A DNA stretch of 64,000 nt from Cucumis sativus. Taxonomy: Eukaryota; Streptophyta; Magnoliopsida; Cucurbitales; Cucurbitaceae. Made by a program: the position numbers and the translations under genes. The DNA is taken from assembly GCF_000004075.3 (NCBI RefSeq), contig NC_026658.2, positions 8,804,001 through 8,868,000 on the forward strand, read 5' to 3'. Within the stretch, counting starts at the first letter, position 1. Each line of letters starts with the position of its first letter. Below, one piece after another: positions 37,432 through 49,655 of this stretch. The notes beneath the pieces are model-generated. The model worked only from the letters and a program-made list of their open reading frames with translations, was not told where the DNA came from and made no database searches.

Positions 37432-39500
37432 TGTTGGAATTTATGTCCTAAAACTCGTAGTTTGATATTATGTTTTATTCAATAAAATTGTTATTGATAC
37501 AATAATTTTAAAGCTAATAAACTAAGGTTCCGATGCTAATTTTGAGTAAACTTGAACTTTATGTAGAGACATAAATGTGAATCAATTTCAAGTATATAGC
37601 ATAAATGGTCTATAATATACGAATAAGGTTAAACACCTTATTCTTGTGACACTATGGATGTGACTCACTTTGTAGTTAGTACAAACGACGTAATCTTGAA
37701 TCGTCCATGTAGAGACATGGAAGTAGGAGAATTCTATGTAGGGGCAACTTAACAGCACTAGCCTAATAAGCCTCCCATGTTAGGGGTAAGACTGTGTGGA
37801 TAACTAGGGACATAGGGAGCAAGACGAAATTCACTCTTATTCGTTTTAGGGATAGTAGATAGGTTGTTCCCTTCAGGACTGAATTCATGTCTTGAACAAG
37901 GGGCACCACCTTCTCATTGGCCCAAGAGAGATTTTCGATTGATAGGTTAGACCTAAAACCAATTGTTCAATAGTGGATCATTGGAACCTAAGGAATAGGA
38001 TGTAATCTCAAAGGTAAAACAATACATTGACCTATATGAGATTACGAACAACCTGTGAATGACTAACTTACTTATCATGGTTATTGAAAGGATGAGAGCC
38101 CTACACAACGAAAGATTTAAACAGAGACCATAAACTCAATTTAATGGGAACTTAAAAACACTAGCATTGGTAAAATAAAATAGAAAAAAAAAATCTAAAT
38201 TACTATAAGGCTAAGCATGCTTTCAAAATAAAAATAGAAATTACAGAGACAAAAACTTACTTTCATTGACGACTCAAAATTGAATTTTGGATGTCACAAC
38301 TTGGAGACCTCCCTATTCTCTGAGTAGAGACTGATTTGTGGAAACCAAAATTGGGAAGGAGATTTTTGGAGAATTTAACAAAATGAATTCTCAGTACGCA
38401 AAAAAAAAAAAAAAAAAAAATCAGAGCTATTTTGTCAATCCTTTTTGCCGTATTAATAACTCTCTCTTCTTTAGTTAAAGTTCGAGATAATATGGGCACG
38501 TGGAAAAATTAATAATTAATTAAATCATATTTAAATGAATATCTTTCACACAACCTATAATTTTGATTTAATCAAAATTAAATCAAATCATATTAAACTA
38601 TTAATTAATTCTACAGTTAATTAGTTTCTAAATTAAATATCTTATATTAAATTTAATTCAAATTTGAATCATATTTAAATATAAATTTCTCTCATCACCT
38701 ATAGTTTTAATTTGTATCATATACGCATTAAATTTTAACCTATAGTTTTAATATGAATCTAATTCATATTAAATTAATATTTGAACTCATTCAAATATTT
38801 TATTCTCTTATAAATTAATTTTGGATCATATCCAAAATTAAATTTATATAATAAAGTTTAATTAAAATATAAACTTTATATTATAATGTATCATCATACA
38901 TCATATTAATTCCCAAAGTGAATTTGAATATTTCAAATTACAACCAATACAAATAAACCTCATTATCTTTACGAGCTAAGAAAGGGACCTAATGGACCAA
39001 CAAATAAGAAGCTACAACGATATGAGATTAATTGGTTAAACTCATTAATCACATTAATCAATAAAAGTTAATTGTGTGTACACTTCATTGAAGACTCACA
39101 ACTGAACTCTTCTCACTATAGATATATTTCCGTGTCCACGAGTATAGACTTATCTACTTACCTTAAAGTTGGAAATGAGTGAATTAGATCTTGTGTGATT
39201 ATGTTTCCAACTGCCCACTCGGTCTTGTTCATGAAATGATAAGCATATTGAGTCGGCAATCTGGCCACTCTCACCCATACAAATCAAGGACAATTCCTTG
39301 TGAACATGAGTTCATAATACACTTAGGATTAATACTAAGTTACCTAGGTCATCCTAATGAAATAGAAACCCAACTAGTTAATGAAGTTACATCTAGTGGT
39401 TACTATTTTGTGGTTTGGCCTTATGCAAACTCATTGCAAATGATATCCTTGATAACGTGTAGAAATACAAGTTATTGTAGCTTTTAAAGTAAAACAATAA
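37432..39500. repeat. Large LTR-like repeat, copy A
   Basis: It starts TGTTGGAATTTATGTCCTAA, the form of a plant LTR end, and runs through phrases such as 'cctcccatgttaggggtaag' and 'gacatagggagcaagacg'. These recur, diverged, in the repeat at 58095-58945. Its distal part near 38960-39135 recurs at 58945-59120 in the opposite orientation. There is a long poly-A run near 38400-38420 and AT-rich palindromic filler. No gag or pol coding sequence is detectable. The right boundary is estimated. Confidence 0.5.
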
Positions 39501-39682
39501 AGTCTTATCGCATGAAAATAGAAGAAAACAGAGAGAGAAAATAGGCGATTTGATTATTATGGGAATAGTATAACACAAATGAACTTCATCCCTGTTTTAC
39601 TACAATTCAGTGCTCTTATCGCAGGATTCTAAGTGAAGAAGAGTGAAGCTCAACGAGTAGCACGTTGTATGCGGAAGACCTA

Positions 39683-39730
39683 GCCAACCTCTTTTGCACG
39701 AGGAAGTAGACCTAGCCAAAAGAGGTTGGC
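39683..39730. repeat. Perfect 13-bp inverted repeat (hairpin)
   Basis: The arms gccaacctctttt (39683-39695) and aaaagaggttggc (39718-39730) are perfect complements separated by 22 bases. They lie in non-coding repeat-derived DNA. No run of T follows that would make a terminator of it, so it is a structural observation only. Confidence 0.75.
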
Positions 39731-40479
39731 GAGATAGTCAAAAAAGGATAAATGAGCATACTACGCAGTACAACTACAAATTTTCAGAGATCTTAATGGC
39801 GCATGCTGGCATGTCAACATTACTCCATGTATTAAATAGGGCTTCTCACTTCAGAACAAGGTATGCACAATTGGTCAGAAAAAGCAAGCTCCTCATATCG
39901 TCCATTCTTCTCCCCTATCTTGAGTTTTAGGTGAGAGTTTAAAGCAAAAAGAGAGAGATTCATCCCTTCCATTGTCCCTCTCATCTATAGGCAAAAATCA
40001 GAGCCAAAGAAGATGAGAGATCAAACTCTGCGACGTAATACATATGTTGTATTTCCATTTTTTATTTTCTATATTGTATTGTTTTGTAAGAAGAACCTCA
40101 TGGACGAAAGGCCTAAAGTATTGATAAATGTATTTAAGCTTCGGTTTTATAACAAAAATGTTTATGAAAACCTATTTTCTAAAACTGTTGCTCACTAAGT
40201 TTTTTGACTTATCCTTTCAAAATGTTTTTCCTTCTTTCCAGGTATAGATTGTGACTCTCCACGTGTTGAACATGCTACTGCCAGGCCAAGTAAATTTTTA
40301 GATACAAAAGAATACGTTAATAATAGAAGTATCATTGTGTTGTATTAAGAGTTTACATCTTCACGTTTTATACATTTATAAAAGGCATTTCAAATGGATT
40401 ATACTACAGTTTTAAAAGATTTCAAAGTTTAAAGACTACCGCTATTAAATGTTTTACTCGTATTCAAGTCAATAGCCAA

Positions 40480-41251
40480 TTGAAGTTGTTCCAGAGGTGA
40501 ATGACTTCAGCTGACATCACGCCACATCTCAAGCTGAGAAAGCAGCTGCTCAAGGTGGGGCGTGACATAATATGACTAATATGTTATGATGCATGATATA
40601 TTAATCGTATGATTGATATTCATGTCATGTTATGATATTTATGATATGCTACATGCTATGGACTGTGGTGTTCTATTGACTTTGTCTATTAAAGTTGTAC
40701 CCATATGGGTGTCTCTAGGGATCACCACCTTTTTATATTGTGTGAGTTCGACAAGACCACCAATCTATCATGATATGTTGTATAAGTGATCCGACAGGGT
40801 CACTTAGAACCCGATTCTCTAAGGTGTTCTTTCGAGTAGTTCACCGACAGACCATATGTGTTCTTACGAGATCACAAGATTGTTTGTGTTCGAGAGCACA
40901 ATAGTTTTGGTGTACTTCCCTACAAGATCCTAATGAAAAGTTAACAAACGCCTAGCAGGACTAGTAGTGGGTTCCTTACTGAGTATGTGTTTATACTCAC
41001 TCTTTCTATGTTTAATTTTTCAAGCAGAGGTAGAGGTAGAGGTAGAGATAAAGAAAAATTGGCGAATGACAAGAAGTTATCGTGACTTTCCATAGGAAAA
41101 AGTTTATGTTGCTTCTGCCTTCCATGTTTTCAGTATTTGACTTTTAATATTTTATTTAAATTTATCAAAGTTATGATTTACTTTTATGTTATTTTTTCTT
41201 TAAAAGTTAGATAGGGCCCGAACTAGGATTAAATTTTCTAGTATTTATTTC
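40480..41251. repeat. Left part of an older LTR-like sequence interrupted by the copia insertion
   Basis: The stretch has phrases typical of plant Ty3-type LTRs, such as 'gaaagcagctgctcaaggtggggcgtgacataat' and a following repeated 'tatgatat' block. A short GAGGTAGA repeat lies at about 41026-41049. Its right end at 41252-41256 is the 5-bp target site of the copia element, and it resumes at 46030. No coding remnant is seen here. Confidence 0.4.
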
Positions 41252-41256
41252 TATCT

Positions 41257-41432
41257 TATTAGAACTTGAAGACTGTTAATATATTGTTAGTTAGTTAGAG
41301 AAACTAAAAACTGATACTGTTACATTTGTTTCTTTACTGTTATCCTTGATAACTGATTGTATATACACCTATAAATCTCCTCATTGTTCATAAATAACAT
41401 GAGTGAAAGAGTTCTTCCATTCTTTGTTAATA
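41257..41432 (+). repeat. 5' LTR of the copia element
   Basis: A 176-bp repeat, equal in length to the one at 45854-46029 and differing at about three bases (t/c near the start, t/c in the 'gtatatacacc' stretch, c/a in 'aaataacatg'). Confidence 0.95.
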
Positions 41433-41446
41433 TGGTATCAGAGCAG
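41433..41446 (+). other. Primer-binding site of the copia element
   Basis: TGGTATCAGAGCAG directly follows the left LTR, the usual initiator-methionine tRNA complement of plant copia elements. Confidence 0.9.
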
Positions 41447-41509
41447 TTCCTCTTTCTCCAAAAGCTTCTCTCAATCTTCCGCTAAGACTCACGATTCATC
41501 ACCGACGGA

Positions 41510-44500
41510 ATGAAAACTCCAACGGTCAATACTTCACAGAACCTGCCGGAAACTCAAGAAAATCACAATTTCAGTCAGTCTGATACCTCTGCCCAAACTT
41601 CTTTCAATCAGAATCAAGGATATCTAAATCCTTACTTTCTTCATCACAATGATAATACAAGTTTGGTGCTGGTTACAGAACAATTGACTGAAGAAAATTA
41701 TATCTCTTGGAGCCGAGCAATGACCATTGGTCTTTCAGTGAAGAACAAGATTGGATTTGTTGACGAAACTATTACCAAGCCAACCGGTGATCTTCTCCCA
41801 GCTTGGATCAGAAATAATAACATCGTTATCTCTTGGATACTGAATTCAGTGTCCAAACCCATATCAGCAAGCATCTTATTTTCAGACTCAACAAGAGCAA
41901 TATGGATTGACCTTAAAGAAAGATTTCAAAAGAAGAACACGCCAAGAATTTTTCAGTTGAAACGATCCCTTGCAACCTTGGAGCAAAACCAAGATACAGT
42001 TTGTATGTATTATACTAAATTCAAAACTCTTATTGATGAGTTGAATACATATAGACCAGGTTGCACTTGCGGAACTTGCAGCTGTGATGGTGTACGAGAA
42101 ATGACGGATTTCCTTCAAATGGAATATCTCATGGACTTTCTTATGGGATTAAATGAGAACTTCTCTCAAGCACGGGGGTCAACTTCTTCTCATGGATCCT
42201 CTACCATCAACTAGCCGAGCCTTTTCTCTTCTTCTCCAAGAAGAAGAGCAAAGGTCAATTGGATCCCTTTCCTCTACAGCATCAGCAATGGCCTTTGCGG
42301 TATCCTCTAACTCATCCAAAAATGGAACCAACAATCGACAAAGGAGAGAAAGGCCCATGTGCACCCACTGCAACACTCATGGACACACAGTAGATAAATG
42401 TTATAAGCTTCATGGATATCCCCCTGGATACAAGACCAAACAACAACAACAACGAAACAGTAACGTTGTTAATTCAGTAGCCGCTCAAAACAGTGAGAAT
42501 ATCTCTCAAGACACCACACAGAATAGTCAAATGGTGAATAATATCAGCATTGCAGACACATTAATCCAATGTCAAAACCTTCTCAATCAGCTTCAGTCCC
42601 AAATCAATGCCTCCAACCAGATAGCTACCTCACATATAGCAGGTACTTCTTATTCATTCCCTTTATGGATAATTGATTCTAGAGCATCCACCCATATTTC
42701 TTGTTGCAAGTCCTACTTTACATCCACTCAACCATGCTCAACAACCATTAGTTTACCAAATAAACAAGTTTTTGAAGTTAAAAGTGCTGGCACCATCAAA
42801 TTATCCGAATCTATAGAGCTGAATAATGTCTTATATATTCCTGAATTTTCATTCAACCTTATATCAGTCAGTGCCTTAACAAGAGATCTTCCTGTGGATG
42901 TTAGTTTCTCTACTAATAATTGTGTAATTCAGGACAAGTTCGCTTTGAAGAAGATTGGCAGTGCTGAACTTCTATATGGTCTATATGTCTTCAAATTGAG
43001 AAATGCCTTCAATCTGCAATCTCTCATATGTGCTGTAAACAGTGATAATACCTTTTTATGGCATCAAAGGCTTGGGCACCCCTCTGTTGATGTTTTAAAG
43101 TCTTTACAAAGCATGTTACAATTGAAATCTTTTACTTCTCACACTTGTACTACTTGTTCATTAGCTAAGCAAAGAAGACTAAGCTTTTCTTCAAATAATC
43201 ATGTATCTCCAAATTCTTTTGACCTTATACATGTTGACATTTGGGGACCTTTATCTACTGCTACACATGCTGGACATACATACTTCCTCACCATTGTCGA
43301 TGATGCCACACGTTTTACATGGGTATTCATGCTTAAACAAAAATCTGATGTCAAACAGATTATACCTAATTTCTTTAAGCTTATCGAAACCCAACATGGT
43401 AAAATGATTAAACAGATGCGTTCTGACAATGCTCCTGAACTTATGTTCACTGAATTCTTTAAAGAAAAAGGAGTGCTGCACCAGTTCTCTTGCGTGAACT
43501 GTCCTCAGCAGAACTCTTGGTTGAAAGGAAACATCAACACATACTCAATACAGCTAGAGCCTTATTTTTCCAATCAGGTATTCCTCTAACCTTTTGGGGA
43601 GAATGCATACTAACTGCTGTTTACTTGATCAACAGAACTCCATCAAAAATGTTGAACTGGAAATCTCCATTCCAACTGCTCAACAACAACAAACCTGATT
43701 ACAATAACCTAAAGGTGTTCGGGTCCTTATGTTATGCTTCAACTCTGCCAACAATCGCTCTAAGTTTCAACCAAGAGCAATACCAGCTGTCTTTATTGGC
43801 TATCCACAAGGCATGAAAGCATACAAACTATACAACATTGATCAACAAAAATTCTTTACCTCAAGGGATGTAATATTTCGTGAAGAAGTCTTTCCTTTCA
43901 AAGGTTCACCCGTATCACAGCCCATGGAAGACACTTTACCAAGTTTTTCTTTACCTAAAGTCTTTCATGAATCCCCAATCGATCTCATGAATCCCTCAAC
44001 CAATATGCCCTCACCCCCCCCTCACACCAAATACAAACAATGACAGCACCTCACAGACTATCCAATCCACAAATAACCCAACCAATGATAGTACCTCATC
44101 AACCCAACAGCCTGAACAAAATATTTCTGAGACTTCTAACAATCCTACAGTTAGAAGATCTACTCGAATCAGCAAACAACCTTCTTATCTCCAAGCTTAT
44201 CATTGCAATCTTCTTACATCACAACCTCACCAACCAAGCTCCACAAAATACCCTTTAAGCCAGTACATATCATACCAAAATCTATCCCACTCCTTTAAAC
44301 ATTCTGTACTCCAAGCCTCTACCTTACATGAACCAAACTTCTACCATGAGGCTGTCATACATGATGACTGGAGAAAGGCCATGGAAATTGAACTGAAAGC
44401 CATGGAGACGAATCAAACATGGAGTATGGTTCCTCTACCAGCCGGCAAGAATACTGTGGGATGTCGATGGATATATAAAATTAAACACAAAGTTGATGGA

Positions 44501-45846
44501 TCTGTTGAAAGGTATAAGGCGAGACTCGTTGCAAAAGGATACACACAGCAAGAAGGTCTTGATTATTTCGAAACCTTCTCACCGGTAGCCAAAATGGTGA
44601 CTGTTAAAACCTTGCTAACTATAGCAGTATCAAAAGATTGGCATTTACTTCAATTAGATGTGAACAATGCATTTCTTCATGGAGACTTATTTGAAGAAGT
44701 ATACATGGACTTGCCATTGGGTTATAAACCGAACCTCACCATTCAAGGGGAGAAAATGGTGTGCAAACTTCACAAATCTATATATGGACTAAAACAGGCC
44801 TCACGTCAATAGTTTGCCAAATTCTCCCAATTCCTCATTTCAATAGGTTTTCAACAGTCCAAGGCTGACTATTCTCTTTTTGTAAAAGGCCAAGGTACCA
44901 GCTTTATAGCTCTACTTGTCTATGTTGATGATATTATCATCACTGGAGCAAACGTTGATCTTATTCAAAGATTACGAAATGTGCTCAATCAAAAGTTTCT
45001 GCTTAAAGACTTGGGATCCCTCAAATTCTTCTTTGGTCTTGAATTAGCCCGTATATCAACTGGTATCCTATTGTCACAAAGACACTATGCACTACGCTTG
45101 CTAGAAGAAACTGGTTTGCTTGGTGCTAAACCAGCATCAGTACCTATGGATTCGAAAATCAAGTTAAAAGCCTCTGACAAAGACCTTCTTCAAGATCCAA
45201 GTACTTATCGAAGATTAATTGGGAAACTTCTATACTTAACCATTTCAAGACCGGACATCACGTTTGTTGTTCATAAACTCAGCCAATTCATGGCAAAATG
45301 ACAAGACTCATATGAATGCAGCTAATTATCTTTTGAGATACATCAAAGGATCACCAGGCCAAGGAATATTTCTGTCCAAAACAGATGATCTATCCTTAAA
45401 AGCATTTGCAGATGCTGATTGGGGATCATGTCCTGATACCCGTCGTTCAGTCATCGGATTTTGTGTCTTCCTTGGAAAATCACTTGTATCATGGAAGTCA
45501 AAGAAACAGCAAACAGTCTCACGGTCATCAGCTGAAGCAGAGTACCGAGCATTGGCCACTGTTTCTTGTGAAGTTACAGATAGAAACAAATACACAAACT
45601 GTAGTGTTTTGTGATAACCAAGCTGCCATTTACATCGCCAATAATCTCATGTTTCATGAAAGAACGAAACATATAGAGTTGGACTGCCACTTTGTTCGAG
45701 ATAGAATTGTTGATGGATCCATCAAACTACTCCTTGTACGCTCTTCACATCAACTTGCTGATGCCCTCACTAAACCACTTAATGTCATAACTTTGTCTCT
45801 TCATATGTGCAAGATGAGAGTTAAAAATATTTTTTCTCCATCTTGA
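41510..45846 (+). pseudogene. Disrupted copia gag-pol polyprotein
   Basis: Gag begins at the ATG at 41510 and has a UBN2-type capsid region with ENYISWSRAMTIGLS. The zinc knuckle (CTHCNTHGHTVDKCY) is near 42358-42405, and the integrase zinc-binding motif (HQRLGH...CTTCSLAKQ) near 43063-43175. Reverse transcriptase holds [11 protein letters not shown] and the catalytic YVDD at 44921-44932; RNase H holds DADWGSCPDTRRS and SAEAEYRA. Lesions are many: frameshifts near 42175 (extra G in a G-run), 43515, 43745, 43.9-44.3 kb, about 45298 and about 45585; a TAG stop at 44810-44812 where a Trp codon is expected; and the protease active site reads DSRAST instead of the usual D-S/T-G-A, the Gly codon being AGA at 42681-42683. 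The element cannot make its own proteins. Confidence 0.92.
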
Positions 45847-45853
45847 GGGGGAG

Positions 45854-46029
45854 TATTAGAACTTGAAGACTGTTAATATACTGTTAGTTAGTTAGAGAAA
45901 CTAAAAACTGATACTGTTACATTTGTTTCTTTACTGTTATCCTTGATAACTGATTGTACATACACCTATAAATCTCCTCATTGTTCATAAATAAAATGAG
46001 TGAAAGAGTTCTTCCATTCTTTGTTAATA
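45854..46029 (+). repeat. 3' LTR of the copia element
   Basis: A 176-bp repeat preceded by the purine tract at 45845-45853 and followed by the target duplication tatct. Confidence 0.95.
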
Positions 46030-46034
46030 TATCT

Positions 46035-46160
46035 TTCCAAATTATGAATTATAAATGACTATTTGAAATTCTTTATTTAAGAACTTGGTTTTCTCTTTTT
46101 CATTTAAAGAAAATAATTTTTTTTATTTATTTTAGTAGTAATGACATCAGCTTAGTACAA
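46035..46160. repeat. Right part of the older sequence interrupted by copia
   Basis: The sequence resumes as ttccaaattatgaattataa after the target duplication. It continues the pre-insertion sequence that stopped at 41251. It ends near 'atgacatcagcttag', recalling 'catcagctga'-type words at the left end near 40505. Confidence 0.35.
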
Positions 46161-46164
46161 GAAG

Positions 46165-46560
46165 TTGTTGGAATAAATGGTTATGATTTTTCATGAATGG
46201 ATGCATCATGAGTGGATGCATCATTTCATGAAAAGTGTTATTAACTATAGGACATGACTTTTCAAATGACCACGAAAAGTCTATAAATAAGTCATTTTGA
46301 TTGAGAGAAATAAACACATCAAAATCATTTGTTTTCTATAAACAAACTTCTCTCCATATCCATAATCTTGACGTTCGGTAGATTCACAAGGTTTCGGTAG
46401 ACTCACAAGATTTCGTTCGTATATCTTCTATACGAGGTGCTACACTTAGAAGAAAGTTGATCTATCTATCCTAGGAGGCAGTTGCTCTAAATTCTCAAGC
46501 ACTAGGGTGAGTAAATTTGTCTTAAGTAGACAACGTGAATTCGTTGGGCTCATATCTATA
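46165..46560. repeat. Possible solo LTR-like fragment with internal palindrome
   Basis: It begins TGTTGGAATAAATGG and contains a palindromic stretch at 46188-46234 made from tttcatgaa and tcatgaaaa around two TGGATGCATCA repeats, then a TATAAATAAGTC promoter-like box near 46281. It looks like an LTR with a promoter, but no partner LTR is seen. Confidence 0.3.
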
Positions 46561-48130
46561 TTTATGTATGATTTTTTGTTCACTGTGATAATAATTTACA
46601 TAACAATTTGATAATCTGTATAACAATCTTAAGACAAATTTAATTTACAAATGTTTTTGTATGGATGCTTTTACATGCTTATGTATTTCTTAGATTAATA
46701 AGATTAATTTCTGCATTTGAAGTCTTATTTTTTTCAGATTATCAAACACTTTTAAAATCATATATGTATAAGTTTTTTTAAAAAAATTATATAAAGATTA
46801 CTTATCCATTTATCTCATTTTTATGTTGGGTTGTCAAGAAGAATAGCAAATTATGAGTTTTACTTTGGAAAAATAGAAAAAATAATTTTAAATTGTTAGA
46901 ATAGCAAAACATAAAAATTAGACAAATAAATAAATGAAACAATTCTTCAAATGCTCCTATCCAATATGAAAAATACAATTGTTCACCTAAACCCAAAATA
47001 CACAGTAATTGAATAATATATGCTACATAAAAATTCTCCAAAAAATGTAAAGATTAGAAAAGTTGTTATTATTGGAAAAAGCTTAACCGGTTCATCTTCC
47101 TCTTCCTCTTCTCCCTTATTAGCAATTTAACAGGATTTTGATTCAATTTTCAAAAACACGAAAGAGAAACGTGGTTCAATCAGCTCTAACAAGAAATCAT
47201 GAAATCCGACGAAATTTCTTTGGGTCAAAACCTCTCAAACTTTCTCAGATTGAACAACGTAGTGATGATATTCGACAAGAATCACCCACTTCTTCTTCAA
47301 TTCATAGAATTCGCCACAACATTTGACAGAAAAAAATGGGGACACAATTGAACTTCTTCTTCAATTCTTCTCTCATTTTGTTTGTCTCTTGTCGGCTGCC
47401 CCCCTCTCAATTTCTTCTTTTCTTTTATCTAATAAAACCTAAAAGAAGAAGATTCAAATAATTACAAAAATGCCAATGAAGCATAATTATAAAATTCAAA
47501 TTCAAATTGTTATTAAAAATATATATTAAAATTAAATTTTAAATTGTTATAAAAAATATATATTAAATTTATTTAATAAATGGTTTAAAATATAACAAAT
47601 TGGAAAATCTTATATATATTTGTCAATATTATAGGAGAGGTTGTTGCAATCTTGTCTACCAACAAAATAGCAAATTTAGTACCAAATTTAAATGTTTTCA
47701 ATTAGGATCTTAAATGAATCATTCCATTGAAGTTTTAATTTTAATTTATTATTATGTTAAATTAACAATTTTATGAAAGGATAGTTAAATGCATAATTAT
47801 AGAGAAAAAAATGCAATCTTAATATGAAGTTGTTATTATATCAAATGACATTGATATAATATAGAGAGTAATTGTTATATGCATAATTATAGGGATGATA
47901 CAATGTTAATATGAAGTTATTATACCATTTGCAGAATTTTAGGGAGTGATTCAATTCTAAATTCAAATTTTGGAGATTTTCCAACTAAACTTTTAAAATA
48001 AAATGATAAAATAAATATTTATTATTATATATATAATCCAAACAAAATAAATAATAAATATGTAAAATTGTGTATTTGTATGATATAATAAAATGTTACA
48101 AAGAATTAACAAAAAAAAATTACAAAAAGT
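46561..48130. other. AT-rich intergenic sequence
   Basis: No gene is supported. A 62-codon plus-strand frame at 47138-47326 has ordinary composition but no recognisable similarity and no clear gene signals around it. Confidence 0.4.
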
Positions 48131-48330
48131 CCAAACTCAATTGGCAAATGGACTCAGTCCAAGCCCAACAAGCAAATGGACTGAAGTCCAAGCAAATGAG
48201 TCCAAGCCCACCTAAAATCCATAAAATTTATCTATAAATAGAGACCATTGTCATTCATTTTATGGGGTCTTTGGTTGAAGGAAGAATTGAAGCTCTGGAG
48301 TACTGAAACAGCTCTCAAGACGTGCAAGTT
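48120..48330 (+). repeat. LTR- or promoter-like segment ahead of tandem repeats
   Basis: It has repeated 'gtccaagc' and 'caaatggact' words at 48130-48210 and then TATCTATAAATAGAGACC near 48230-48245, a strong TATA box with a start region. With the tandem arrays that follow this could be the U3-R part of a degenerate LTR element. No protein-coding partner is found. Confidence 0.3.
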
Positions 48331-48580
48331 CATATCAACCTCAAGATCAACAACTTATGAAAGATTGAAGACTTTAATCTAGTTCGTATCAACCTCAAGA
48401 TCAACAACTTATGAAAGATCAACAACTTATGAAAGATTGAAGACTTTAATCTAGTTCGTATCAACCTCAAGATCAACAACTTATGAAAGATCAACAACTT
48501 ATGAAAGATTGAAGACTTTAATCTAGTTCGTATCAACCTCAAGATCAACAACTTATGAAAGATTGAAGACTTGGAAGATT
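48327..48580. repeat. 72-bp tandem array
   Basis: Units starting agttcgtatcaacctcaag occur at 48381, 48453 and 48525, exactly 72 bases apart, with a degenerate unit before. Each full unit contains an internal 18-base duplication (gatcaacaacttatgaaa). The minus-strand frame through it encodes only the repeat, so it is not a gene. Confidence 0.9.
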
Positions 48581-48811
48581 AAACTTTCCTTGGATTCTAG
48601 AAGATCGAAGTTCAAATCGATTTGCAACTACAACATCCTGAAGACCGAAGATCAAGAAGTTCTAAGTTTTAACATGTATTCGAGAGAAAGCATCAAATGA
48701 GTAAATACTAGAGATTGTATTCACAATACTCATCAATATATAAAAGTTCAATTCCATGAATTACATTTATTCAAAATCTCGTATGAACAACACGTCATTA
48801 ATCTACCATAG

Positions 48812-48960
48812 ATGCGTGTGTAATTCTTCTTCTAAACAATCATGATACACGATCATGTAGATGCGTGTGTAATTCTTCTTCTAAACAATCATGATACACG
48901 ATCATGTAGATGCGTGTGTAATTCTTCTTCTAAACAATCATGTAATTCTTTTTAACGATG
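48812..48960. repeat. 49-bp tandem array with palindromic segment
   Basis: Units beginning atgcgtgtgtaattcttctt occur at 48812, 48861 and 48910, 49 bases apart. The third unit breaks after aacaatcatg. Each full unit contains catgatacacgatcatg, which is close to an inverted repeat. Degenerate relatives of the same words continue to about 49150. Confidence 0.9.
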
Positions 48961-49552
48961 TAAAAACTTATTCGTGTAATACATATTATAAAAGGTCATG
49001 ATACACGATCGTTTAGGGAAGATACACGATCATATAGTTTATTCTTAACAATAAAAAAATGTTTTGTGTAATTCTTCTTTTAAACGATTATGATATGTGA
49101 TCATGTAGGAAATTATACATGATCATATAGGTCATTTTAACAATGAGAAAATGTTTCAAATCTAAACAATCGTTGAGATCATATCAAAGTGATTTTTAAA
49201 CAATCTTTATATTTTGAAAAATGAAGAAAGAAAGAAAGAAAAATAAGATAAATAAAAATAGAAGAAAGAAAACCTAAAAGAAGATTTGAAGAAGTTAAGA
49301 AGAGAAGATGAATAAATTCCAGAAAAGAAGAAGAAAGAAAAGTGATGAGTTGTCCGTAATATTAAAAGTTTTTTTATTTTGTTACACGGAAAGTAAATAA
49401 TTTAATGTTTTGTTATATTTATAAAAGTTTACCTTAAAAAATATTATATATATATATATACACACACAAAAGTTTAATAAAGAAATGAAAAAAAATAAAT
49501 TAATAAATATGAAAAATTAATAGAGTTAAGAAAAAAATTAAGACAAGTTAAG

Positions 49553-49553
<1 letters not shown>

Positions 49554-49609
<56 letters not shown>
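49554..49609. repeat. (TA)n microsatellite
   Basis: About 56 bases of uninterrupted AT repeat. Confidence 0.95.
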
Positions 49610-49612
<3 letters not shown>

Positions 49613-49655
49613 AAATAAAAAATATCACGAAAGTTGGGAATAGAAACTTAAGTCA

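Larger units (their letters stand above)
41257..46029 (+). mobile_element. Complete Ty1/copia LTR retrotransposon, coding region disrupted
   Basis: The element is bounded by two 176-bp LTRs, 41257-41432 and 45854-46029, starting TATTAGAACTTG and ending GTTAATA. A 5-bp target duplication, tatct, flanks it (41252-41256 and 46030-46034). After the left LTR comes a primer-binding site TGGTATCAGAGC at 41433, complementary to initiator-Met tRNA. Before the right LTR is a purine tract GAGGGGGAG. Domains run in copia order: gag, zinc knuckle, protease, integrase, reverse transcriptase, RNase H. The LTRs differ at about three positions in 176. Confidence 0.95.

Noticed and set aside
48330..48551. A repetitive minus-strand protein with HKLLI-type repeats
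   Set aside because: It is a translation of the 72-bp tandem array. The repeat length divides by three, which keeps the frame open by chance.
48812..48960. A CRISPR-like array of 49-bp units
   Set aside because: The units are directly adjacent with no unique spacers, and this is a plant nuclear sequence.
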